From positions 62,001 through 126,000 of the forward strand of contig PDLQ01000006.1 of assembly GCA_002591745.1 (NCBI GenBank): DNA of 64,000 nucleotides. The letters run 5' to 3'. The notes below the pieces were generated by a model. It was given only the letters and a program-made list of their open reading frames with translations, searched no databases and had not been told where the DNA came from. This stretch comes from Lewinellaceae bacterium SD302. GTDB taxonomy: Bacteria > Bacteroidota > Bacteroidia > Chitinophagales > Saprospiraceae. Numbering within the stretch: the first letter of the stretch is position 1; each line of letters begins with the position of its first letter. Shown here one piece after another: positions 44,001 through 52,400 of the stretch. The position numbers and the translations under genes were made by a program.

Positions 44001-44831
44001 TCAGGACCAAATCTCCCAAGCCGCTTCTGCTTGTTCCCGCAACATGCCAATTCCGTTGCGGGTTTGCGCGCCTTCGTTCCTTGCATGCCGTAAAAATAGG
44101 GTTTCAGTAGGATTATAAACCAGGTCGTAGCAAAAGTGTTTTTCGTTCATTTTTTGGTAGGGTAGTGCGGGGCATTCATCTTGCCGGTAAATGCTGCCCA
44201 GGGGCGTACAGTTGATCAGGTAGCGATGGACTTCCATTACGTTGGCATCGATTTGCTCGTAGGTGATACGGTCGGGTCCCGGGCTTCTGCTTACCAGGGT
44301 CGTGGGAATTTCCAATTGCCGCAATGCTTCGCGGATTGCCAAAGACGCACCGCCGGTTCCCAGCACCATTGCTCTGCGGTCTACCGCCTTTCGAAAAGGA
44401 TTGTCGGGTTGAATACCAGCGCTGGCCGTTACTTTATAATCAGGACCACCACCACTTCCACTTAAGCGGACGACATGGCTACTTTGATAGCCAATAAAAT
44501 CTGAAAAGTCCTTTTGAAAACCGATCAGGTCGGTATTAAAACCTTTGGTCTTTCCGTTTTTCACCAAAATGGTGTTAACGGCTCCTATGAGTTCGGCGGC
44601 CGGGTCGATCTCGTCGAGATACTGCATCACCGCCTGTTTATGAGGAATGGTAACGTTAAGCCCGCGCAATTCAGGGTGTACCTCAATGATCTCTGGAAAA
44701 AGGCTAAGGTCCTGGAGCTCAAAATTGCGATATTCATGGGTGTTGTTCAACCTCATCTCTTTAAACTTTTCAGTAAAGTATGGGCGGGAGAAAGACTTGG
44801 AAATGGGGTAACCGATGAGGCCGAATAGCAT
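44001..44831 (-). CDS. aroE: Shikimate dehydrogenase with an internal insertion
   Basis: About 276 residues from ATG 44831 (MLFGLIGYPISKSFS; a longer frame to 44882 is unlikely). Shikimate-binding SKSFS, the catalytic Lys in NVTIPHKQAV, and Asp in GFNTDLIGF are all present; the NADP-binding loop is VLGTGGASLAI. It reduces 3-dehydroshikimate to shikimate in aromatic amino acid synthesis. Between GFNTDLIGFQKDF and VLGTGGAS lie about 43 residues where the family normally has about 16: an extra block (YQSSHVVRLSGSGGGPDYK...NPFRK) that begins with the CAAAGTAGC motif. The catalytic residues are intact, so the enzyme is probably functional. Confidence 0.93.
   Translation of the reverse strand: MLFGLIGYPISKSFSRPYFTEKFKEMRLNNTHEYRNFELQDLSLFPEIIEVHPELRGLNVTIPHKQAVMQYLDEIDPAAELIGAVNTILVKNGKTKGFNTDLIGFQKDFSDFIGYQSSHVVRLSGSGGGPDYKVTASAGIQPDNPFRKAVDRRAMVLGTGGASLAIREALRQLEIPTTLVSRSPGPDRITYEQIDANVMEVHRYLINCTPLGSIYRQDECPALPYQKMNEKHFCYDLVYNPTETLFLRHARNEGAQTRNGIGMLREQAEAAWEIWS
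44388..44489 (-). other. Probable in-frame insertion in aroE
   Basis: About 34 codons encoding YQSSHVVRLSGSGGGPDYK and a further stretch to NPFRK, without counterpart in normal AroE. The block opens with TATCAAAGTAGCCATG, matching the dispersed motif at nine of ten core positions plus the preceding GGCTA. Not similar in sequence to the 46-codon element except for this opening. Confidence 0.5.
44478..44486 (-). repeat. CAAAGTAGC motif (one-base variant) in aroE
   Basis: The minus strand reads GGCTATCAAAGTAGCCATG; the tenth core base is C instead of A. In phase as CAA AGT AGC (Gln-Ser-Ser). Confidence 0.7.
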
Positions 44832-44915
44832 AGGAAGAACAACTAATTTTACCGGCCGGTTATACATAAGCGACCGGGGCAAGGTTTATAAGGAAACCGA
44901 AATGTACGCAACCAA

Positions 44916-45146
44916 ATGAAGAAAGAACAAACTGAAGCACCGAATAAGTCTGCGGGAGGGAAAGCTGCCGACAAGATCAAGGGAGCCTATAATTGGTGGG
45001 ACAACCTGGCCACGCTGAACGCCGAGGACCCACTTTGGCTGGGGGTGTTGAAAATCGGCGTACGTGCGGTAGGGATCATTGTTCTACTGGCTATTTCACC
45101 TTTTGCCCTCCTGGCCATCGTCATTGGGTTTTTCGCCGCACTATGA
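44916..45146 (+). CDS. Small membrane protein, unknown function
   Basis: A 76-residue protein with a charged N-terminus (KKEQTEAPNKSAGGKAADKIK) and a hydrophobic C-terminal half forming one or two helices (VGIIVLLAISPFALLAIVIGFF). Its stop codon overlaps the start of the next gene (ATGA), so the two are translationally coupled. No family recognised. It is divergent from aroE, with a gap of about 85 bp. Confidence 0.65.
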   Translation: MKKEQTEAPNKSAGGKAADKIKGAYNWWDNLATLNAEDPLWLGVLKIGVRAVGIIVLLAISPFALLAIVIGFFAAL

Positions 45147-45499
45147 AGTATCTCAAACTGTTTCGCACCGGTTGGTACGTGGCTTTCGGCTTGTTCATCC
45201 TCCATCAGATCACTCAACGCCTCCTGGGTTGGGAGTTTCCGCTAATCGACCATTATCTGGACCCATTACTGTGCATTCCGCTCGTGCTGGGAATTATGGC
45301 CGCCGAGCGAAAGTTATACTTTGGGGCCGGGCGTATGCTCGCCCTGGAAACGCTGGTACTGACAATTTTCCTAGCGATTCTTTTTGAAGAAGTATTCACC
45401 CGGATCAGCAGCGAATTTTCCCGGGATATTTACGATTATCTGGCTTATGCATTGGGTGGTATTTACTTCTGGATGCTGGTTAATCCTCGTCTTCGATGA
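45143..45499 (+). CDS. Integral membrane protein, unknown function
   Basis: A 118-residue protein starting at ATG 45143, which overlaps the stop of the preceding gene (ATGA). Four hydrophobic segments (about 9-27, 37-55, 66-85 and 98-114) suggest a four-helix membrane protein; charged residues cluster between them (AAERKLYFGAGRM, EEVFTRISSEFSRD). Overall shape is like short VanZ-type or similar Bacteroidota membrane proteins, but no diagnostic motif is visible. Its last 20 bases overlap the 3' end of the convergent DUF368 gene. Confidence 0.65.
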   Translation: MKYLKLFRTGWYVAFGLFILHQITQRLLGWEFPLIDHYLDPLLCIPLVLGIMAAERKLYFGAGRMLALETLVLTIFLAILFEEVFTRISSEFSRDIYDYLAYALGGIYFWMLVNPRLR

Positions 45500-46436
45500 G
45501 CTCTTCTCTTAGCTCGTCCCGCCCCAATCTTTCCATAACGAACACCAGAATTATTCCTAGCAAAGTAGCAAAGATGACGGCCAACACAATGGGATCGCCC
45601 TGGTAAGCAGCGGGCAGTACATTCTCTTCCATCAACGGCACTTCCTCGCCGGAGCTGTTAGTCCGGAAAGTCAGGGTATTACGCCAGGGCCACAATTTAT
45701 TAAGAGAGCCTAGCATGAACCCCGTGAGGATGGCAAAGGTAGGATTAGGGAACTTTTTAAAAGTGTAAGACAGCACGCGACTGAAAAGTGCCAGACCGGC
45801 CAGGCACCCGAGCGCGAAAACGCCGACCGTAATCAGTTGGCTGGAATCGCCGCTCAACAACTCCTTCACCGCGGGCAAAATGACGGTGTACATACCCAGC
45901 AAAACAAGGATGAAGCTTCCTGAAATACCGGGTAGGATCAGCGCTGAAATAGCGATGGCACCCGCCAGAAAAACAAAGATTGGCGCGGTACTGCCCCCAA
46001 GCGGATTGATGATCGTAAGCCCGTAGGCGAAGCCAGCTCCCGCCAGAAACAGGATGATTTCCAAGGCAGACCAGTGACCTACCTGCTTACCGATATAAAT
46101 GGCCGAAGCTATGATAAGACCGAAAAAAAAGGCCCAGACCGCCGGCGGATATTCCTCCAGCAGGATAGTTATGGAAAAAGCTGCGGCAATCAGCCCGACG
46201 GCCATACCACCTACTAACTGGACGAGGAACCAGCCGTCGATCCGCTCCCAGGCAGCGGAGAAACCTTCTTTACGCAAAGTGGTGATAACGGCGGGGTCAA
46301 GAATCTTGGTAATGGCATCCAACAAACGTTCGTAGATGCCAGTGATGAAAGCGATGGTACCGCCGCTGACGCCGGGGATGGCTTCGGCAACACCCATAGC
46401 TATTCCTTTTAATAGGAGAGATAATTCAAACTTCAT
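45480..46436 (-). CDS. DUF368 undecaprenyl-phosphate translocase-like protein
   Basis: A 318-residue membrane protein with eight to ten helices and the DUF368 opening GIAMGVAEAIPGVSGGTIAFITGIYERL, plus the second conserved motif LILPGISGSFILVLLGMY. DUF368 proteins (PopT) recycle the carrier lipid undecaprenyl phosphate across the inner membrane for cell-wall and polymer synthesis. The 3' end overlaps the convergent gene by 20 bp. An in-phase CAAAGTAGCA copy near the C-terminus encodes Ala-Thr-Leu. Confidence 0.9.
   Translation of the reverse strand: MKFELSLLLKGIAMGVAEAIPGVSGGTIAFITGIYERLLDAITKILDPAVITTLRKEGFSAAWERIDGWFLVQLVGGMAVGLIAAAFSITILLEEYPPAVWAFFFGLIIASAIYIGKQVGHWSALEIILFLAGAGFAYGLTIINPLGGSTAPIFVFLAGAIAISALILPGISGSFILVLLGMYTVILPAVKELLSGDSSQLITVGVFALGCLAGLALFSRVLSYTFKKFPNPTFAILTGFMLGSLNKLWPWRNTLTFRTNSSGEEVPLMEENVLPAAYQGDPIVLAVIFATLLGIILVFVMERLGRDELREELIEDED
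45561..45570 (+). repeat. CAAAGTAGCA motif inside the DUF368 gene
   Basis: The plus strand reads CCTAGCAAAGTAGCAAAGATG; sense codons GCT ACT TTG. The upstream flank is only partly conserved. Confidence 0.7.
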
Positions 46437-46471
46437 CCCGCAAAGATGGGAAGAAGCTATAAATTGCGATC

Positions 46472-47386
46472 ATGAAAAGAAGGGTATTTCTCCAACGCAG
46501 TTTTTACGGTAGTCTTTTAGTAGCCGCTGATCCATTAGGTGCCGCTGAGCGAGTCACCTCACTGGCCGGCCCTCGATTGACCATTCTACACACAAATGAT
46601 TGGCACAGTCGCATCGATCCTTTTCCGGCCGGAAGCGGACGTAACGCTAATCAGGGTGGGGCCATCCGCCGGGCGGCACTGATTGATAAGATTCGTAGCG
46701 AAGAAGAGTTGGTCTTATTGCTCGACAGCGGTGACGTCTTTCAGGGAACGCCTTACTTCAACTTTTTTGCCGGTGAGCTGGAGTTTAAGTTGATGAGTCA
46801 GATGGGCTATGATGCCGGCACGATCGGTAACCATGATTTCGATGCGGGTATCGACGGCCTGGCCAAGCAGTTGCCGAACCTTAACTTCCCCCTCCTTTCC
46901 GCCAATTATGATTTCAAAGGGACACCGATGGAAGGTAAAACCTTACCCTACCACATCATCGAAAAAGGCCCCATCAAAATAGGACTCTTTGGGCTCGGTA
47001 TTGAGTTGGATGGATTGGTGCCGGCCAAGCTGATTGGCGAGACCAAGTACCAAGACCCGGTTGAGCGGGCAAACTTTACAGCTAAACTCCTCAAAGAAAA
47101 CAAGAAGTGTGACCTGGTCATCTGTCTTTCCCATCTTGGTTACCGCTACCGGGGCAACAAGGTCAGTGACGTTGTCTTAGCCGGTAACAGTCGTAATATC
47201 GACCTGATCCTGGGCGGACACACTCATACCTTCATGCGCAAGCCCGATAGTATTCCTGACCTGGACGGGGAACCGACGACCATCAACCAGGTTGGCTTTG
47301 GTGGTCTGCGGTTGGGAAGGCTGGATATTGGCTTTGACAAAAGCAGGAGTGAAAGATGTGTAAGGTGTAATAATCTAGTGGTGTAA
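46472..47386 (+). CDS. Exported metallophosphatase (5'-nucleotidase-like)
   Basis: A 304-residue calcineurin-like phosphoesterase with the full metal-ligand set: HTNDWHSRIDPF, LLDSGDVFQGTP, GTIGNHDFD, LVICLSHLGYR and LILGGHTHTF. It lacks the C-terminal substrate domain of full-length 5'-nucleotidases, as is normal for the Bacteroidota partner form. The N-terminus KRRVFLQRSFYGSLLVAAD is twin-arginine-like (RR), suggesting Tat export to the periplasm. The last ten residues (SERCVRCNNLVV) are unlike the family, perhaps a recent 3'-end change. In many relatives a gene for the C-terminal 5'-nucleotidase domain is adjacent; none is present here. Confidence 0.88.
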   Translation: MKRRVFLQRSFYGSLLVAADPLGAAERVTSLAGPRLTILHTNDWHSRIDPFPAGSGRNANQGGAIRRAALIDKIRSEEELVLLLDSGDVFQGTPYFNFFAGELEFKLMSQMGYDAGTIGNHDFDAGIDGLAKQLPNLNFPLLSANYDFKGTPMEGKTLPYHIIEKGPIKIGLFGLGIELDGLVPAKLIGETKYQDPVERANFTAKLLKENKKCDLVICLSHLGYRYRGNKVSDVVLAGNSRNIDLILGGHTHTFMRKPDSIPDLDGEPTTINQVGFGGLRLGRLDIGFDKSRSERCVRCNNLVV

Positions 47387-47642
47387 AGACTGCCACCAAA
47401 GGAAGAAGTAACCTAAACAGGCGCATTTCTTATGCTTTGTGCCTCAGAAAGTATAGGGTGCTGATCGCAATGATTTCCATCCTGTGGAATTTTGGGCTTA
47501 TCCATAAAATGTGTGGGTTCGCTTAAAAAATAGATAGTGTCTTTTCACCACTAACCCCACAATTTGCGAACCCGCCCTCGATTCTATCAACCATCCGCGA
47601 ATACTATTTACCCGATTCAGCCGGTTACGCATTACACAAAAA

Positions 47643-47650
47643 TATCTTTG
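47643..47650 (+). promoter_or_regulatory. Possible -7 box of the dnaA promoter
   Basis: TATCTTTG matches TAnnTTTG. No good -33 TTG. If used, the dnaA leader would be about 255 bases and would contain the hairpin cluster at 47757-47802. Confidence 0.4.
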
Positions 47651-47756
47651 AAGAAAGCTTTCAATTTCTTTGGGATTCTGCCTTCGATACCCGCATATTT
47701 GTGGTCCTGCGATAGCATAATTGTCGTGGGAGGAGCACTAACCTAAGCCAGTCGGT

Positions 47757-47802
47757 GCCGCATTCTGGCGGCCGTTCTCCGACTCCACGGCCGGATTCCC
47801 GG
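47757..47802 (+). other. Hairpin cluster in the dnaA leader
   Basis: Successive small inverted repeats: GCCGC/GCGGC (47757-47772), GGCCGT/ACGGCC (47770-47792) and CCGG/CCGG (47791-47802). They overlap, so they are mutually exclusive, which is the layout of a possible leader switch. Confidence 0.35.
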
Positions 47803-47912
47803 CGGTTCTTGTTCTTGGCAACTTACTGATACTAAGACACTTTTGCTTTATCAACGATTGGGATACGTGTATCCGGGTCGAACGTTAAACCTATTAACCA
47901 CCACCGTCATCT

Positions 47913-49337
47913 ATGGATCATTCAGTCGTCTGGAACAGTTGCCTACAAAGTATTCGCGAACGCGTTGATGCTCAGAGTTTTCGGACCTGGTTTGAGCCCA
48001 TTCGTTCGGTGAAATTGCAGAGCAACGAACTGACGATCCAGGTGCCTCACCGCCTCTTTTACGAATGGCTGGAAGAGCATTACGTGGAAGTCCTGAAAAG
48101 TAGTTTGCGGGGAGCTTTAGGGGATAACGGTCGTTTACTTTATCAGATCCTTAATCCGAGAAGAAAGCAACAGGCGGCGAATGCACAGCAAAAAAGCGAT
48201 AGTGGCAACGCTGGCAGCCAACCCGGGGACAAAGGTACCGATGACTACAAGGGGAAAATTAAAAACCCCTTCGTTATTCCAGGTATCCAGAAGCCGAAAA
48301 TTGAGAGTAATCTGAACGCCCGCTTTACTTTTGATAACTTCATTGAAGGTGACTGCAACATGCTGGCCCGAAATGCGGCCAAAGCCGTAGCCGACCGGCC
48401 AGCCCACACGGCTTTCAACCCACTGGTGATCCACGGCAACGTAGGCTTAGGCAAAACTCACCTGTTACAAGCAGTGGGCAATCACGTAGCCGAAAAATTC
48501 CCGAACAAAAGTATCCTCTACGTTTCTACGGATGAATTTACCAATCAGATCGTGAACGCCATCCAGAACAACGCTACCAGCGATCTACTCAATTTCTACC
48601 AACACGTAGACGTATTGCTGGTTGACGATATTCAATTACTCTACGGCCGAACGAAGACCCAGGATATTTTCTTCAACCTTTTCAATACGCTACGTCAGAA
48701 CAACAAAGCTATTGTACTGACTTGTGACCGTCCCATCAAAGATCTGAAAATCGAAGAGCGATTGAAAAGCCGCTTCATGTGGGGGCTGACCGCAGATCTT
48801 ACCTCGCCGGACCTGGAAACAAGAATGGCGATCCTCAGCGCCAAAGCCGGGGAAGAAGAGGTGGATATCCCCAGTGACGTTGCCGAGTTCATTTGTTTTC
48901 ATATTCAAGCCAATATTCGTCAACTTGAAGGTGTACTCAATAATCTGGTACTGCATCGGGGGGTAGCCGGTAAGGAAATCAACATCAATCTCGCAAAACG
49001 GGTACTCAAGAATTTTGTCAACGAAATCAACAAAGAGATTACGCCCGAGGTGATCCAGCGTACAGTTGCGGAGTATTTCAGTCTGGAAGTAGAAAAACTT
49101 CAATCCAGTACCCGCGTAAGGGCCGTTGTTATGGCTCGCCAAATCAGTATGTTCCTGGTCAAAGAGTACACGGACCAGAGTCTTAAGGCGATTGGTAATA
49201 TCTTTGGTGGCCGTGACCACAGCACCGTCTTGTATTCTATCAAAACCGTAAGAGATTTAATGGAAACGGATGATGATCTGAAGAAAACGCTGGAGGAACT
49301 TGATCGTAAAATTAAGATGGGCAAGAGCGAGGCTTAA
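47913..49337 (+). CDS. dnaA: Chromosomal replication initiator DnaA
   Basis: A 474-residue DnaA with all four domains: domain I (VWNSCLQSIRERVDAQSFRTWF), a short variable linker, the AAA+ domain with Walker A GNVGLGKTHLLQAVG, Walker B LLVDDIQLLYG and sensor RLKSRFMWGL, and domain IV with the DnaA-box recognition signature GGRDHSTVLYSIKTV. It binds DnaA boxes and opens oriC. Start ATG 47913 gives the normal N-terminus (MDHSVVWNSCL). Placed alone here, not next to dnaN or gyrB. Confidence 0.98.
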   Translation: MDHSVVWNSCLQSIRERVDAQSFRTWFEPIRSVKLQSNELTIQVPHRLFYEWLEEHYVEVLKSSLRGALGDNGRLLYQILNPRRKQQAANAQQKSDSGNAGSQPGDKGTDDYKGKIKNPFVIPGIQKPKIESNLNARFTFDNFIEGDCNMLARNAAKAVADRPAHTAFNPLVIHGNVGLGKTHLLQAVGNHVAEKFPNKSILYVSTDEFTNQIVNAIQNNATSDLLNFYQHVDVLLVDDIQLLYGRTKTQDIFFNLFNTLRQNNKAIVLTCDRPIKDLKIEERLKSRFMWGLTADLTSPDLETRMAILSAKAGEEEVDIPSDVAEFICFHIQANIRQLEGVLNNLVLHRGVAGKEININLAKRVLKNFVNEINKEITPEVIQRTVAEYFSLEVEKLQSSTRVRAVVMARQISMFLVKEYTDQSLKAIGNIFGGRDHSTVLYSIKTVRDLMETDDDLKKTLEELDRKIKMGKSEA

Positions 49338-49360
49338 AATCACTTAAGCGTGATCAAATC

Positions 49361-49394
49361 ACTACGGGCGCGGATGATCATCCGCGCCCGTAGT
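49361..49394. terminator. 34-bp perfect palindrome between dnaA and the convergent T9SS gene
   Basis: Two 17-base arms starting ACTACGGGCGCGGATGA with no loop at all. It is placed between convergent genes and is followed by TAGTTATT rather than a T-run, so it is a probable bidirectional transcript end or a protein-binding site. Confidence 0.7.
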
Positions 49395-49421
49395 AGTTAT
49401 TGGGCCAAATATTAGACGAAC

Positions 49422-52400
49422 TTACTGGTGTACGACTTTATTAGCAAAACCAGTACCATCCTGATATTGTCCTTTTACCCAATATACTCCGGTGGGCAAG
49501 CTGGCAAATTCAAGCGTAACTGTGTTTTGTTTTTGTCCTGTTGGGACCCGGCGAACGAGTTTACCCTGCAGGTCATAGATTGAAAGGGCTACCAGATGGG
49601 TCGGCTCTGCAAATTGAATAGTCAACTGACCGTCGGTAGGGTTCGGGAAAAACCGGGGAGCAGCAGTTTCGAACTCACTGGTACTTACCAGGTAAGCACA
49701 GGCCGGAGACTGGTTGGTGTAGTTGATCGTAATTCCCGTCGGATTAAAAGTAGTGCATTGAGTTCCCTGTTCCTGGTAGTAATCAATACAGTTCGTTGCG
49801 GCGGCGTCGATCACGAAAGGCGTTGAAGAGCCACAGGAGAAGGTATTACCGGCCGGTTGAGCAAGAGATCCTTGTTGGGGCTGAATACAATCCAGGAAGT
49901 GAAAATCTACCTGGTTGTCGAAATTCTGGTTGCACAGGAACTCCAAACCAGTTCCACTAGCTGCTACGTTATCGCCCCAGGCGGTGAATCCTTCATCGGC
50001 ATTTTGAGCAATGTTATTGTAGATCAGGTGGTAAGGAAAGAATGAACCACCCGGGTTGTTGGGGTTGATCGTATTCAGGATATCGTAGGCTCGGGTCCAG
50101 TTGGGCCATCCACTCGGTTTCCAGCAGTGGTTTTCTTCCATAGTGAAACCTGAACTTTGTTTCGTGACAATCCCGTAAGAATTGATGCCCAATGGATGCC
50201 CCATTTCGATCTCATTTTTCAAGATCAGGCTTTCATTGTTCACGTCGAGCAAGGAGATGCCGATCTCATTTGCTGAAAATTTGGCTTGCTCAATCCTTAG
50301 TGAAAATGGATTGTCTTCCTGTACATTTTCGATCGTTATTCCAGCTTTCAGAGATTCGAAGCGGTTGCTCGGGCCAGTACCTTGAATCACCCTAATGGTT
50401 GCTTCCAAAGCGCCGATGCCGGTTCGGTATTCGTTAGCCGACAACAATCCTGTTCTCTGATCAGTGAACAGACAGCCGGTAAAGGTGACACCATCCACAC
50501 CGAACAGCGTAACGAAAGGAGAGTTGCTACCACAATTCGACCGATAATCATCATTGAGCTCAAAGGTGCACTGATCGAAGAATCCGATGTTCGGGGCCGT
50601 TCCACCCGCATTGCTACTTTGATAGTACAAATACTGAGCAGACCTACGGTTGTTGATAAAGTTACAGCCAGTTGCCCGCACAATACCCCCATCAAAAACA
50701 TTGATGACGGACTTTCCGTAGGAGAAGGTACTGCCGCTGACGACGAGTAAGCCCTGGTTGGCGTTCGTTTGTAGCACAGTGCCGTTTCCTTGTACGGTAA
50801 TTCCATCCCAACAAGCATCTTCACACAAGGCAGACAGGTCGGAATTCAGAATTTGTAAGCGAGCACCCGGCTCTACGGTGATTTTCACATCTGCCGCCAG
50901 TCGAATCGTAGCGTCGATAATATCGAGCGACTGACCTGATTTAACTACTAGATCGGAATAAAGAACCCGCTCGTCTCGCCAGATTTCCGGACTGGCGATC
51001 TCATGTTCACGATCGAAGCTGGGCAATGGGTTCAGGGAGCTTTGGTAGATTCCCCGGCCGTGAGTAGTAGCCACGAGCGTATTTTTGCAATAGTTAATGT
51101 CCAAGTCGGTTACCCAGACCAGAGGCAGGTTTTCGTTGAAACATTCCCAACTGCTCATGCTATTGTCGCGGTAGTAAACGCCGGCATCGGTGCCGACCAA
51201 GACCACGTCATCGGAGTTGTAGTAGTAGGTCATGGCATTAACCGGCAAATCCGGTAGCCCATCCGAATAATCGGTGAAGGTCGTTCCTCCGTTCGTACTT
51301 TTGAACACACGTTTGCCAGCTGAAGTCCCCATCATACTAACGAACACGAGGTCCTCATCATAAGGAGATACAAGGATGTCACCGACGCCCATCCAGCCGG
51401 TAACGTCGGTAAACGGTTGATTGTAAGGGAAAACGGTATTGTGACTAAGGTCTTCCCAGGTTCCGGTACCGAAGTTGTCGATCTTAAGCAATTTCCCACT
51501 TTGACCGGCGGGATAGCTGCCCTGGCGATTGCCAACGAATACCTGTAAGGGCTTCGCCTCCGTCAATCCGATGGATCCGATCTGTTCAAGATAATGCCCG
51601 GTTTGATTCCCATTTGCGTTAGACAATGGCTGAGGAGCGGGAGCTGCACTGGGGCAATCATTATACAGGACAAGACTCGCAGCCGGGTTTGCCCCCGCAT
51701 CGTTTCCGTAGAACACCCAACACGGACGAGCGGGGTGGAGCTCCAAGGGGTTGCCGAATTGCCATTGGTTCGTTCTGCCGATTAGGGTTCCAAAGCCTGA
51801 GGAGCAGAGGTTATTGATGTCGTCTTTGTAAATAAAAGGATTGATACTGTAATAGACGGTTGTTTTGTCGATCGGGTTGATCTCAACATCACCGCCATCG
51901 CCGGCCCCAAATTTGCAGACCGTACCTCCGTTGCTTAGAAAGCTGTTGTTGTGCATAGCCCCGGCTGCCCAGTTCATTTGGCAGGATTGGGTGATTCCGA
52001 TCCCCCAAAATTGCTGAATGGGCATGGTATCACCGGAGATGGGGCGAAAACTGATACCACTACTGCTGAGACCTAGCGAAGGGTCGAAAAGCGATTCCGT
52101 GACGCCGCCGTCATTGGCCATAAAGCAGACTTCTTTTCCCGCGGGATTGAAGCCGGCGATAGAAAAATCACGCACGTCGGCGTGTTGGGCGGTGGACGGA
52201 GCCGTATAGAAAACGGCATTGTTGTCATCCCAGGCATGGAAGCGCGTACCACCGAGGTAGACGATGCCGGTAGCCGGTGAATACTCAATGGCCAGTTTGC
52301 TGGTTTTAAGTTGCAGGCTGGAATGGCGCAGCGACCATGTCACTCCGCCGTCGATCGATTTGTATAGATCATCTCCATCATTTCCTTTTGTTCGGGCGAA

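Larger units (their letters stand above)
47387..47912. other. 526-bp dnaA upstream region
   Basis: No gene. It contains one near DnaA box (TTATCCATA, 47498-47506), inverted arms GGGTTCGC (47515-47522) and GCGAACCC (47566-47573), a possible -7 box at 47643, and a G/C-rich cluster of small hairpins at 47757-47802. A single near box is not enough to call a replication origin. Confidence 0.5.

Noticed and set aside
47387-47912. Replication origin next to dnaA
   Set aside because: Only one near DnaA box and no box cluster; the neighbours are not dnaN, rpmH or gyrB.
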